DNA of 64,000 bases from Trichopria drosophilae (GCA_030407085.1 CM059585.1:119207001-119271000), one strand, 5' to 3'. Shown: positions 1 to 12,000, counted from the first letter of the stretch. A program made the numbers and translations. Notes: generated by a model not told the origin, from the sequence alone.

Positions 1-660
1 TGGCTATCACAAATTGCCAAACTTCGGCTGAAAACTGGCCAACGCATCGGGCCAAGCCTGGCAAATTGATGTCATAGGCATTTCTCCCGGTCGTCGTCCC
101 AGCGTCAGCCCACTATTGGGCCCGAGTATCGGACCAAGTCTGGCAAAGTGATAGTGCCAAATCTCGGCCCAGCGATGGAAACATTTAGGACCGAGCATCG
201 GGCCAATTATAGCAAATTTATTTCATACAAGGTACTGCCGATCGTTGGCCCAGAGTTGGACCAAAACCGACCCGAGCATCGGACCAACCCCGTCGAATTA
301 ATAGTGCCAAATCGCGACCCAGCATTGACAGCCGACTTTCGGCTATCAATGCTGGCCCAACGTCGGCAACTTCACTGTGCCAGTATAGGGCCAGCATTGG
401 TAGCCGATACTGGCTATAACAAATTGCCAAACTTCGGCTGAAAACTGGCCAATGCATCGGGCCAGGCCTGGCAAATTGATCTCATAGGCATTTCTCCCGA
501 TCGTCGCCCCAGCGTCGGCCCAATATTGGGCCCGAGTATCGGACCATGTCTGGCAAAGTGATAGTGCCAAATCTCGGCCCAGCGATGGAAACATTCGGGA
601 CCGAACATCGGTCCAAGACTAGCAAATTTATTTCAAACAGAATATTGCCGATCGAATATC
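1..660. repeat. GC-rich minisatellite with a 410-bp higher-order unit
   Basis: The block starting at base 1 (tggctatcac, then a copy of aaattgccaaacttcgg) is repeated at 411 with few changes, so the higher-order period is about 410 bp; the second copy runs to about 660. Inside each copy a short degenerate monomer of about 20 bp recurs, built on palindromic cores such as ATCGGNCCA and GGCCCA. A perfect 16-bp palindrome, GGCCCAATATTGGGCC, lies at 517-532. The array is much richer in G+C than its AT-rich surroundings. Open frames on both strands here are by-products of the repeat (recurring LGP-type tripeptides) and are not genes. The left edge is cut by the window start. Confidence 0.85.
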
Positions 661-1499
661 GACCGTATCGAAAACGATGCAAGATAGAGCAAAAATTTAC
701 TAACCCTTTTTGGTAGAGGAGGAAATTTCCTACAAAAAAGTCCGGGAGAGCTCTAGTCTAAAAAGTATAACTTAGGTGGGAGCAATCCTCGAAGAAAGCA
801 TCGTAGTTTTGCTGTCTCATCCGTGAGCGTTTTCACAGTCTGAGACTGTGACTTTCTTAGATTGATATCTCGCGGCACAAGGTGCAGAAGCAGCCCCGAA
901 ATCTAAGTACAGTGGCGAAGGATTCCCTACAGTTACATACTTGCACAGTTCTCTCCGTGTACGAGCCCTCCGATCTCTGGAAACTCGGCCCATAGCCAGC
1001 GGTGACATTCGAATCCCCAGGGAAATCCAGCAGTTAAGTTCCGGCCGTAGCCGCCAGGAGCGCGTCGCCGAACCGCATATGAAGTAGCGCCCGCGTTCCT
1101 TAAAGTGTGGGCACCAACGCGGCAACTCCGGCCGGAGGGCGATCTCACCACTTTTACCTTTTTTGGTGTCGGGGGGACTTTCCCTCCGACTAAGAACTAA
1201 CTTGTCGTGATAAACGACGAATTAGAAATTAATATTTTTATTTACAGGAATACGATGGAACTAGTACGACGTTTTACGAACTTACTAATCCAACTCGTTG
1301 GAGGTCCAAATTTGGCCCCGCCCAGGGGCTTACAATATCAAAAGACTCGTCAATAAGGAGGGATATATGCATATACCCATCGATGTATATACATCTTCCA
1401 GGTTTCTTCCAATAACAATAAATTCATTTCAACGTTTGTTTTTCTTTTTTTATCGTGCTGCTGCTGCGACGTTGCAAAGACAATAATGCCTGTAAAATT
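661..1499. other. Unassigned GC-rich spacer between two minisatellite arrays
   Basis: From about 690 to 1200 the sequence is GC- and CpG-rich and not obviously repetitive. It contains a short GTCGGGGGG / CCCTCCGAC stem near 1168-1190 and a TCGT / ACGA hairpin just after it. Two overlapping minus-strand open frames of 102 and 72 codons (817-1125 and 933-1151) match no family I recognise. It could be the unique part of a transposon flanked by its own minisatellites, or a degenerate pseudogene. From about 1200 the base composition falls back to AT-rich. Confidence 0.4.
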
Positions 1500-1880
1500 T
1501 AGCTGCAATAGGCTCTGTGCCATCGCCGACGATCAACGCCGCGCCAATATTGGCTTTGATGCCGGGCCAGTGCTGGCTGTCGATGCTGTGACAGTGCTGG
1601 CAGCCACTAATGGTCCAATACCGGTTGCCGAGTCTAGGCCGTAGTGTCCTAACAGACTCTGGGCCATTGCCGACAGTCAATGCCGCGCCAATACTGGCTG
1701 CCGATGCCGGGCCAGTGCTGTCTGTCGATGCCGTGACAGTGCTGGCAGCCATTACAGGACCAAGACCGGTTGCCGAGTCTAGGCCGTAGTGTCGCACCAA
1801 GACTCATGCCAGTGTTGGCCCAATGTCGCAGCCGAGCCTCGGCACCGCCGTTGCCAGGACTGGACCAGGGCTGAGCCGTT
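1500..1880. repeat. GC-rich tandem repeat, 144-145 bp period
   Basis: GCCGCGCCAAT occurs at 1538 and again at 1682 (144 bp), and CCGGTTGCCGAGTCTAGGCC occurs at 1621 and 1766 (145 bp), giving about two full units and a partial third. Monomers resemble those at 1-660 (GCCGGGCCAGTGCTGG-like, palindromic GGCC cores), so the two arrays are probably related. The minus-strand 116-codon frame at 1450-1800 follows the repeat and is not taken as a gene. Confidence 0.8.
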
Positions 1881-4800
1881 ACGAATTTCGCACATGGGTA
1901 TGTGAATTTTTTCAGTTTTTTGGGTTTATTAAGTTTATTTTCAAAAGTACAAATCGTCCAAAATAAATTTCGACTTGTTTTTTACTGCAAGACAATTAAT
2001 ACTTAGTTCAGATAAACTTAAACAAATGCATTGCAGTTCAACTCTTTATTTTAATAAATTTATGTACACATTATTATAACTAAACAATTGTACTTAAATA
2101 TATTTACTACGTTTTTTTTTCACGTAGTATGTATGACCCATCAATGAATGTATAACATTCAAACCAAAAAATATATTTAACTTCGGATTTTAACTTTTAC
2201 TTTTTTAAGTTTACATAAATTTCATAATTTCGTATATTTAAAAAATGATATATTATAGTAAAATATTGAATTTATAGTTTAATTGCTGTTTAGTATTAAC
2301 GTCAGAATTCACTGTGAAGATGACCCGACGATACGCCAAACCTTTTTATTTTTATTATCATAACCTATATTTATTTATGTTTGTCAATTTAATTTACTAT
2401 TTGATTATTGTATTTAGTATATTTATTTTACGAAAATATAAATAAACCTCAATACTATGTTGCAATTATTAAAAACATATATTTCTAAATAGTCGAGAAA
2501 CTGTTGCACAATGTATTAATTTTATACTTAATTTAATTTATATGGTTTAAATTAAACCAAGCCTTGTCTATATCTAAAATACTTGTCGTTCCTGCAAATT
2601 GTTCAGACAAATTCAATTTTATAAGAACCGATGTTTGATCTTTTTTATATTTTAATTCCTAAAAATTATTCAATTTTGTTTTTCATAAGCATGTTAATTC
2701 ACAAATACATACAAGTTTTAATTGTAGATTAGCCAACATTTCTTACATGAAGTTGATTTAGTCAAAATTCGAAAAGTATACAATGCTAAATTTTTTTTTT
2801 TTTAATTTTGGAAATTATATTGAATAGCAAGAAAGATGGCGGTTTATTTATTAATACATTTTTAGCTGATTAAGGAATAGCATGAACAGTTTTTAATAGC
2901 TTTCAAAACTTATGTTTCGTTTTTAATTGAAATATTTGCAATAATTCATTTCTTAGTTTATATTTATGTAAATCTAAGTATCGAAAATGGAATGTGCGTG
3001 TCAATATCTCAAAGGTTTGTTTTCCAACATCGAGGTTTAGTATTATACAAATTTCTTCCCGCGTAAAATTCGAATAAATGTAATGAAAAAGTCCGTACAT
3101 TTGTAACCAACAATATACCATATTGTTTACATATTTTTTCCATACTTTTATTTGAATTCAAAATTGATAAATTTATACGTCAAAATTAGTACACCATCTG
3201 CGATTTGAAGAATCTACGTACATATTCGTTAGGCACTATCAATATATAGGCGACCGACAAATAACTGTCAATTTTTGAAAGTAAGATGTTTGTTCGTTAA
3301 AAATTGAACCAAACTTGATTTTCATTACACATTTCTGTTAATTTTTATTATTAAATTAGAGAAAACTAGCGGCTTACATATTGTTAAAGTTACAATGAAA
3401 GAAATGAAGACCTATAAACATCAGTTGGACATTAAATCTTCCTATTAACATCGAGGAAGATGTTTTGTGATAAAAAATTTCTGATAATTACATTAAAACT
3501 CTACCAACTCGGAAATTTATGAGAAAATAGTCGTTTTTCGTTAAGTTTTTCAAGATTTACCAATTGTGCGCAGTTTTATAGTAAAATGATGCTAACGAAT
3601 CAAACCACTTAAAAATCTGAATAAAATGGAAAAAAGAGTCGACTTGCACAATTTTGAAGATACGGTAATTTAAAGTTAATTTGTAGCCAATAAAGTAATT
3701 GAATTAATAAATTTAAAACTTTTCTACCGCATGTAAATAAAAATAGTCTCAATCTATTTCAATTCTAACAACAATTCTAAACAATTCTAACAACCTGTTT
3801 TTTAAAATCATTGATATTGAAGGAATAGAAAATAATGATTTGAGCAGATATATTTTTAATTGTAGGAAATTCACATAGATTTTTATCTGCCGTCGCAGAC
3901 ATCGTTTTACTTGATTTTGATGAATCAATATTATTGAACAAATAGATTTTGTTAAAAATCCTGACTTTTTTCAATAATTGCAGGTATTCATTTGTACGCG
4001 TATTTTTTTAAGTGCAGTAAATGTAACAGAAACAAAAAGTTTAGAACTGTTTCAATATTGACAATCCACCGGGCAGTTAGATTTTATTTGTTCAAAGTTT
4101 TACATTACTTTTATCGAGACTTGTTAATAATTTGACATGCGTCCATAAGAGTGATAGTGGACATTGAACTTGTAGTCTACTTTCTATACACGAGCCAAAA
4201 AGTCGATACTGTGACGAAATTTAGCTGTTCAATTTGAATCAGTGGAAGTGGACACTGCTGCATCCAATTGAATTGGATATTGTAGTCGCCACTTAGTTAC
4301 AGAGCCTGCAAAATTATTTCTTTTTCAAAATGCTGCTTCCGCAAATATTGGATTGGATTATTTAACGTGTAAATGTAATGATGTAAATATGTTGAAAGGA
4401 GCGTTATTATATCTATAGGGGAAATTGATGAATGATAATTAGCAAGGTTTGATAAGGGATGATAATATCGATTCATATTACGTTTCATAATCAAAATGTA
4501 ATCTGAGTTGATTGCTATTTTTCGTTATTTTTTTGTACACAAATGTATGTTCCATTGATATTTTTTATTTCGATGTATACCAGTAAGAAACGATACGGAA
4601 GAACTCAAAATAAATTTGAACAGTATATTTATCACATACTAATTACATATAAACTATTTATAACATATAAATGTTCAATGGGAATTAAATAATTAGGCCG
4701 TTTAAGTTACATTTTTCAGAAAATTACTTTGTAAATAATTCTCTTTACATTCAGACTTCCGGTCCACTATTAAGGATAATTTTGACAGATTTACAGATTG

Positions 4801-5096
4801 ATAAACACATTTCTTTAGTGAAAGTACCTAATCCATCACAAGTTTATATATGGTAATTTACGTTAATAACAATTCCATAGACTCGGCATTGGAAATATTT
4901 TACGACCATTTCTCTCCGTCAGACTAAGGCCTAAAGAGGTCGCTATTTAAACAGTTATGAATAAATGTGCGAAAAAAGAAGCATTCTGGTGGTTTTAATT
5001 ATTGTATGGTTAATAGAACCATGATATGAAAGCAAGAACAAAAATAGTTTCCAGGACTAGTAAAAACAGTAGTTAGCATTTATATATTAAGTTCCT
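1881..5096. other. AT-rich stretch, nothing recognised
   Basis: This is AT-rich DNA with short homopolymer runs. All open frames are under 75 codons with AT-driven composition. I see no tRNA, long repeat, palindrome or convincing splice-bounded exon. Confidence 0.6.
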
Positions 5097-5100
5097 TTAA

Positions 5101-6587
5101 CCCGTTTCGTCCTGAAATGCCGTAAATTTTAACTTCTTTTCATCAGGTGCTTTCTTAGGGAAAAAATCACTCGATCGTTTTGATATAACCATACCTATTG
5201 TATTTTTTCTCGAACTTTCTAAATCCGGTTTCAAATTGACCATATCTGCCGCCATTTTTTTAATATGGCGGTTTAAACATAAAAAAATTGTGAATTTTGA
5301 AAAAATTTCTTCAAATAATCGTATTTTTCAACAGGAAACCGTGTTCGGAACAAGCTAAGTCTCTGTATCTGGTGGAGTAATTAGTTTCACTAAACGATAG
5401 GATGGTTATTAATTCTCCATTCAAAATGGCGGTTCTCAGTCAAAATTTTGTTGAAAAATTTCTGGACGATCTAACTCAAAAGCTACGAGCTTTTTTTAAA
5501 AAAATGTTGAGAATGAAAAGTTCTTAGAATTCATTGAGAAATATAGTGGAATTTTTTCAGATTTTTTAAATGAAGTTTTTTTTTTTTTTTTTATTAATTA
5601 ATTAACGGGCGGAATCGCCCTTTTTTACCAAATTGTTGCCGTATTAAATCGTAAGATTTAGCGAGAGCTGCAGATCGACTTAGAAAGATGGCGCCATACT
5701 TCACATTTGTGTATGAAATGTAGGACTGCAGAAACCTACACCAAGTACAGCAGCGGTCTTGAGTCGATTTCCGCTCAAATGAAGTTTTGAGACATTTTTT
5801 TTCAAAATTTTTATCAAAATTGTAATTTATTTACTAAAAATCCCGAACAAAATTTGGTGCATTCCCTGATAAATTCTAAGAGTTTTTTGTTCTTTGCAAT
5901 TATTTCCAAAAGATGATAGTTTTCGAGGAAATGAATTTCAAATATTATAGTTTAAGATTTTTCTTTTTCGAAAACTATCAACTTTTGGGAAAAAATGCAT
6001 GGAATAAAAAACTCTTAGAATTCATCACAGAATGCACTAAATTTTTTTCAGAATTTTTCGAAAAAAAAAATTACAATTGTGAAAAGAATTTTGAAAAAAA
6101 TTTTTCAAAAATTCATTTAAAAAATCTGAAAAAAAATCCACTATATTTCTCGGCGAATTCTAAGAATTTTTTATTCTTAGCATTTTTCAAAACAAGCACA
6201 TAATTGTTCAGTTAGAGCGTCCAGAAATTTTTCAACAAAATGTTCACTGAGGTCCGCCATTTTGAATCGTGAATTAATAACCATCCTATCTTTTAGTATA
6301 ACTATTTACTCCGCCAGATACAGATATTCAGCTTGATTGATAAACACGGTTTCCTGTTCAAAAATACAATTATTTGAACAAATTTTTTCAAAATTCACGA
6401 TTTTTTTATGTTTAAACCGCCATAGTAAAAGAATGGCGGCAGATATGGTCAATCTGAAACCGGATTTAGAAAGTTCGAGAAAAAATACAATAGGTATGGT
6501 TACAACAAAACCATTGAGTGAATTTCTTTATGAGAAAGCACCTAATGAAAAGAAGTCAAAATTTAGGGCATTTCAGGATGACACGGG
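5101..6587. mobile_element. Long palindromic (foldback) element flanked by TTAA, piggyBac-like termini
   Basis: The two ends are inverted copies of each other: the left begins CCCGTTTCGTCCTGAAATG and the right, read on the other strand, begins CCCGTGTCATCCTGAAATG. Similarity continues inward for roughly 470 bp and then more loosely to a centre near 5945, so nearly the whole element folds back on itself. Both ends abut TTAA (5097-5100 and 6588-6591). A TTAA target duplication with CCC/GGG tips is the signature of the piggyBac superfamily. No transposase frame is present; the 96-codon frame at 5913-6203 is AT-rich arm sequence. The element is non-autonomous, and the arms have diverged, so it is not recent. 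A separate insertion occupies 5580-5776 of the left arm. Confidence 0.8.
5580..5776 (-). mobile_element. SINE-like retroposon inserted in the foldback element
   Basis: This 197-bp block is absent from the right arm of the palindrome and is bracketed by a perfect 12-bp direct repeat, AAATGAAGTTTT, at 5568-5579 and 5777-5788. It starts with a T-run on the plus strand, so it is a minus-strand insertion with an A-tail preceded by TTAATTAATTAAT. Long target duplications and an A-tail indicate LINE-machinery retroposition. There is no coding capacity. The body resembles 25262-25500 (same order of AAGAGCT-like, GTCGCCAT/GGCGCCAT-like and AGAAACCTACA blocks), so it belongs to a family. It lacks a clear pol III A/B-box head and may be 5'-truncated. 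Confidence 0.75.
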
Positions 6588-6698
6588 TTAAGCCAAATAT
6601 TAAGAAATTGTCCGGCCATCTTTTCAGTTCATGAGGACAATCATTTACTTTTTCTTGTGTATATATAACTGTTTCATGATTGTCAAAACTAAATTCAG

Positions 6699-6910
6699 TG
6701 CAACCCCTCGAGTTGATCCCCCTCCCACTGGACCCTCCCAACCTGCCCGCGTGGGCGGTGCTGTTCTTCCAACCTGGAGTGATTTACAGGACCAGGCTAC
6801 GGCAGTGACACTTATGGGCCAGTTTCAGATCACGTGACAATAAAATAGATGGGTATATCGTTACGTTGCAGGAGGTGAAGCCCCAGTGTAGGTCAACTGG
6901 AGGGGTTGCA
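6699..6910. mobile_element. Small GC-rich inverted-repeat element (MITE-like)
   Basis: TGCAACCCCTC-G-AGTTGA at 6699 is matched in inverted orientation by TCAACT-G-GAGGGGTTGCA ending at 6910. The 212-bp interval is clearly more GC-rich than its flanks. I see no convincing target duplication. The plus-strand open frame through it is Pro/Gly-rich, with no recognisable domain. Confidence 0.5.
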
Positions 6911-7277
6911 GTGCTCATTCAAATTAATGCATGTAATTGAAGCATTTATTTTCTTGATAGTACCAACAATATGCTGTTCAGCTATAATTTTATGGTTGCA
7001 GGAACGGGGCTATTTTTTCTGTATATAATTTTAATTTATACTCTCCGGCTTTAGTCCAACAAAATTGTATAAATCTGAGCATAGGAAGACAAAATCAACA
7101 TCTTCGCTCAAAATGATCAAATAGGAAGTTCTGGTAACTAGGACTTAACTAGCGACTATTGTAATAACAGATAATGATCGATGAAAGGCGAGTAAATTTG
7201 TGACAAAGAAAGGGACAGCCACAGATAGACAAACAGAGAGATGGTGAGTGAGAAGGAAAGAGCAAAGGGCAGAACTA

Positions 7278-7523
7278 TTATATCGGAACGACTCCATTCG
7301 TCGTTTCAGCACCAGTTATCGCAGCGGTTGCCAGGAGTGAATACTTGGCGAGATTTCGGTCTCGTACAACCGACGGGACTGTAAATGTGACTATCCCACT
7401 CTTCAAGAATATCAACTTGTATTCACCAGACCTCTTAACCATCCGAAGGAGCTTTGGGAGGTACTCCACAGTCGAGTAGTAACTGACCAGTACCGTATGA
7501 TAATAGCAGCTCGATCGTAAAGG
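7278..7523 (-). pseudogene. Protein-like open remnant, 81 codons, unidentified
   Basis: On the minus strand the frame between an upstream TAA (7524-7526) and a TAA at 7278-7280 is open for 81 codons. It has an even, non-AT-driven composition: charged residues spread throughout, a central VTFTVPSVVRDR segment and a TAAITGAETTNG segment before the stop. Local G+C is near 50 percent against about 30 percent around it, which suggests former coding DNA. There is no ATG near the start; the first in-frame ATG is internal. I cannot name the family. A fragment of a transposon or endogenised viral gene, or a 3' terminal exon, are the alternatives; the function is unknown. Confidence 0.35.
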
Positions 7524-7526
7524 TTA

Positions 7527-10499
7527 TGTTTGGCTCTAAAACGTTTCTTGGTCAAAAGTTTAAATAGAATATAATCTATTTTGATACAAAATTTGAGAAA
7601 ATTTGAAATTGTTATTTTTATTTATATTATGAGTATTTCGTTGGATATTAAGAAATATTTAAAGCAGCGTCGAATAACCCAATGAAATGAAAACCGTAGT
7701 GAGCAAATCCGTATCGATGTTTGCACCTAACCTAGAAGCATATGACAGATGTATCAGGTTTCTCATTCCTTGTGTATATAGTATGACAAAAATCACATTA
7801 TGCTCCAAAATAAATTGATTTATTGGCATAAATGTACATTCAGTATAATAACTGCAATATTCAGTGTACACTGCTAAAATAGTTTATTATGCACCAAGGG
7901 CGAATATTTCGATCTGCGATGATTGCGAAATTTGTCGCTCAAGCGCTCTGTCTAACATTTCTTTACAAATACTTTTTCAGTTTTTAACAAAATAATACGA
8001 TTTTTTTAATTTATCATATCTCAGGAAATTCATTTTTCAGTTAAAAATTATCTACAGTTTTTCCAAAGTTTTAACAGTAAATTCATTCATTACATAACAA
8101 TTTTGTTTCAGGAATAATGTTTTAAAGTCAGGATTGCCATCCTGTGTCTTGGTGTTTATCTGTTTTTATATTTATTTTTATTTTTTCAAAAATCCAATAG
8201 GCTAATTTCATGATGGAAATAGAAAAGCTGTACACTTTTTGTTACAATGAACAATTAATCCACCAAATTAATTTAAACTTCGAAAGGTCGGTTATCTGAA
8301 ATGTAATATGATTGGACTTCATCATCCCGCATTCTGCCTTATCAATTACCCATTGCCATTCATCATTTTCTAACTATCATTGTAAAACCCCAGTTTCAAT
8401 GTGTTTACACGTCAACGGCAATTCAACTAAAAAAAAATAAATGTTTGGTGCACACAATCCTGGGTTTTAATACCTCTAAACAACAAGGAAATGTTCCGCG
8501 ACTCATTTTTGTTTATAATTTTATATATCATTAGATTATTAGAGTAGATTATCAATATTTATTTAAATGAAATTTTTTCTTCATAGATGGTGTACAAAAA
8601 AACATGAAGGGTGCACTTGTCATTAATAACGTTATGCATGAAATAATAAATAATGACATAGTTTAATTTCCAACGTAACACGTTTATTTAAAAAATCGTT
8701 TCCCAAGAATAACAAAATTTAGTAATTTACGTAAATGGCATACTAAGAAAATGACAAAACCTTCTTATAGAATATTATAGCACATTAATTTTATAATAAA
8801 AATATTTCGGGAAGACTAGGTCACCCGGAACAAAATTTAGATACATGTTCTCCGAATACATGTTCTCTATTTTGGTTCTCTGAACACGATATAAGGACAA
8901 AATTTAACGCTCAGCCGCATCCTGGCCGCTGTCTTGGAACAACGTCATTTTTGCACGAAAAAATGTAGAGCTCGAAATTCTCTACAATGATGGCTTTTTA
9001 TGTTTTTTACAATATAGCGACCAAGATGCGGGCGAATAACCAATTTTGACGTTGAATTCGTGCTCAGCGACCGAAAATAGGTCGCAAAACATGTTAATAA
9101 CATGTATTTTTAGTTACGTAGTTTTTCCAAAGCTTTACCAATATTGTTGGTGATTGAATTAAAATTAGAAGGGTTAAGATGCATGTCTATTTATATATAA
9201 CATTAATATCAGGGTTTACAACCCTAAATAGGAATATTTCCATGACAGATATATGTTACAGTTGCAACAAACTGGGGGTGTTAGATCAAAAATCATTTGA
9301 AACTGATTATAGAGCATACTATTGCCAGAGTAAAATGCCATTTTGCAATGAGACGGGTCAATTTAATTTTAAAATTCAAAATATATAAACCTTTTCTGAG
9401 CTAGTATACTATATAGCATAACACGGATAGCAGTGTAGCGGACTAAAAAATTGCTATTATTGAATGACTGATAGTGTTTCTGCTAAATTTGCAAATTTAA
9501 AAGGGTTTACTACTTGCTTTACTTGATATCAAATAAAATTGACTTGGTAGCGTTTATCAAACTATACATATTTACTAATATTTTATCAGGTTGTTGTAAA
9601 ACATATTTTGTGAGAAAGTTTCCAACCGACTATAGGATGTGAAAGGTTAAACGTTTCGTAAATTACTTATATGTGAAGATTTCTTCTACAATAAAAAATT
9701 ACAAAAATATACTAATCTGGTATGTTCCATTGTTAAAATAAAACAGATAAACAAATGAGCGCATACATATTTTTATAAAATTCAGTATTTAGTAGAATAT
9801 ATATCATAAATACCTTTTAATAATAACAATATAGATAAATCCTCTGCCAATAGGTTTTTTTTAGTAACGAATATAAGTACAAACGAATTTCAAAAGTCTG
9901 TGTTGTACTTCAAAATCATGAGACATTCGTAACATAGTGTGTTGACAAATATACGAAGCTGAGTAACGCAGTCATCAATGCCATCGCTAGAGGTCGCTCT
10001 AAAATCCTTTCTATTCCCTATTTTATATTTATTCTAGTATAGTTTGTTTTGTATAGTTCCCAGCATAAATGTTAACCTACACATTTTATCAACGATAAAA
10101 ATGAAGTTTTTGGCTCAACAATGTAGAAAAAAGTTCTTAGCTCAAACTATCAGCAAACAGTGGATAATATGTTATGTCAGTTAAGTCTGAAGTAGCACAG
10201 TTATTGGTAGATATTAGAAAAAGGTCAGTCTGAAGTTATTCAGATGTTTTTTGTAAATATTGATTCCGCAACTTAATATTTATTCTTGAATTAAATTATT
10301 AACATTTGCCAAAAAATTATAGATGACCAGCAAATTTTGCATATATCCTTTAGTGAGGCTGAAAATGATAAATACAGAATGTTTATTTTTAAATTCACCC
10401 CAAAAATTCACTTCTCTCTAAATGCGGAGTATGCTATTTTTTTGCGCGAGTTAACCAAGTACAATATGCATTGGATTTAACTGTGGATCGATCAATTAG
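7527..10499. other. AT-rich stretch with one weak inverted repeat
   Basis: This is mostly AT-rich DNA without recognisable genes. The exception is an imperfect inverted repeat at 8896-9050 (see the separate entry). The plus frame at 9179-9388 has several Cys residues but begins in AT-rich sequence and has no family resemblance. Confidence 0.5.
8896..9050. repeat. Imperfect inverted repeat, possible MITE
   Basis: AACGCTCAGCCGCATCCTGG near 8905 pairs, with mismatches and small gaps, with CCAAGATGCGGGCGAATAACC near 9021, and the adjoining AAAATT/AATTTT tracts continue the pairing. The arms are more GC-rich than the AT-rich centre. No target duplication was identified. Confidence 0.35.
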
Positions 10500-10523
10500 T
10501 TGCATATTACACAAATGCTTCAG

Positions 10524-10661
10524 TCGGTCTGTTCGCCGATTACGAGCGTTTCGGGGGTTCAGCCCACAGATTCCAGTGCAAACCTCTCGACAGGTAATCG
10601 AGTTTCCGCTAACGCAAGCTTTTTTCTGCAACGTAGCATTGCAGAGCTAACATCTTCTCAG
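10524..10661 (+). CDS. Possible internal exon (46 codons), unidentified
   Basis: A moderately GC-rich interval is open in one plus frame from 10500 to beyond 10661. It ends in a textbook donor, CAG|GTGAGT, at 10661/10662. A possible acceptor (CTTCAG) ends at 10523, giving a 138-nt phase-0 exon rich in Ser/Thr/Asn. A second acceptor-like site after a T-rich tract (TTTTTTCTGCAACGTAG, ending 10636) would instead give a 25-nt exon. I recognise no domain, and no adjoining exon is visible, so this could be chance. Confidence 0.22.
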
Positions 10662-10682
10662 GTGAGTATCTGGGTATTTTGA

Positions 10683-11922
10683 TGTTAATTTTGTTAGCAT
10701 TTCAATTTTTTGTAAGAAAATTTTAAAAATGGTTATGGATGGGTACGTTTTCTTAAATATTTGTAACTTGTGTGATATTACACGAATTCGATCGACATAA
10801 CAAATATTTCCAATCAGATTCAAAAACTAATTTCTTGTATTCTGATACTTTCGAATGAAATTTTGAAATTTTCATTTCTGGGTAAAATTTGTTATGCTTA
10901 ACAGTGTTCGGAATCAGTTTCCACATTTTTTCGGTTAATATATGTCTCAAATAGTTCTGGAAAAATAGAGGCCAAAATCGTAAATCATTTTTCCATGCCT
11001 CTTTTAATGAATTAGAAAAACGTATATATTTCGATTAATTCTATACAGTGCACATTTAGCAGAAGCACTTTTTTAATGCAAATTGGTATATAAGGTGTCG
11101 ATTACGAATCTGAAGTCAAATATTAAAAATTCAAAATCCGAGTTTAAACATACATAAAAACATTCCTGATATATTTATTAGTTACCAAAATACCCACATA
11201 CAACGTAGTTAGAATATACAGACTATGTCAATCCCAATGTTCAACGTTATAAATTTACAACAAAATGTGGAACTAAGACAGATTCAGAAATACTGCATAT
11301 CTCAAAACAGTATTTCAGGAAATACATTTTACCTGAAATTTACCACTGCTTTGTATATTTCATTTACCATCCTTTACATTGTAGTTACAATTACAATATA
11401 GGTTATTTATTTTAGTCATTTCTTTAAATTATTTGTACTCATTTGCATCAAATCTATTATTACGGAATTTTAAATTAAAACCATTTCTGCTTGTGTTTAA
11501 TGTAAAAGACATGTTAATAAAATCAAATATATGAAGTGTTGTAATAGATATTGATATAACAAATAATAATATGCCCAAAAAGGTAACTAATAGTCTGAAA
11601 ATATTTCATATCATGCGTTTATTATTGTTCCATAATATTTAATTTTTACTTATGTTATATATTTTCGATTTCTTCTCAAATACATGATTATTTAACTGTA
11701 CATTCATACACAATCACACAAAATTATTAAATATTAAAAATTATGTTTTTAAATTCTAAAATAAATTAAGACTACAAATAAATTAATTTAAAAAAATGTA
11801 GTACATTAATTTATTCCATAAACGGATACCCAATCTAATAAATGGTTCCCTTAAAAGTTACGTAATACGATATACGAAATCATAGATGAAGCGCTCCGTT
11901 ATATATGCAAAACCTTACAACA
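10683..11922. other. AT-rich stretch, nothing recognised
   Basis: Short AT-rich frames only; no repeat or RNA signal seen until the tRNA gene. Confidence 0.55.
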
Positions 11923-11995
11923 GACCGTGTGGCCTAATGGATAAGGCGTCGGACTTCGGATCCGAAGATTGCAGGTTCGAGTCCTGTCACGGTCG
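11923..11995 (+). tRNA. tRNA-Arg (anticodon TCG)
   Basis: This is a complete 73-nt intronless cloverleaf. The acceptor stem GACCGTG (11923-11929) pairs with CACGGTC (11988-11994), with G at 11995 as discriminator. The D-arm region carries the A-box-like TGGCCTAATGG. The anticodon stem TCGGA/TCCGA encloses the loop CTTCGGA with anticodon TCG, reading CGA and, after wobble modification, other CGN codons for arginine. The T-arm contains the consensus B box GGTTCGAGTCC. No CCA is encoded, as expected for a eukaryotic nuclear gene, and a T-run follows at 12001. All stems pair well, so this looks like a functional gene and not a SINE relic. It is the best-supported gene in the window. Confidence 0.97.
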
Positions 11996-12000
11996 CATCA

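Noticed and set aside
1..660. Overlapping frames with LGP/GPxLG peptide repeats
   Set aside because: They arise from the minisatellite monomers and occur on both strands.
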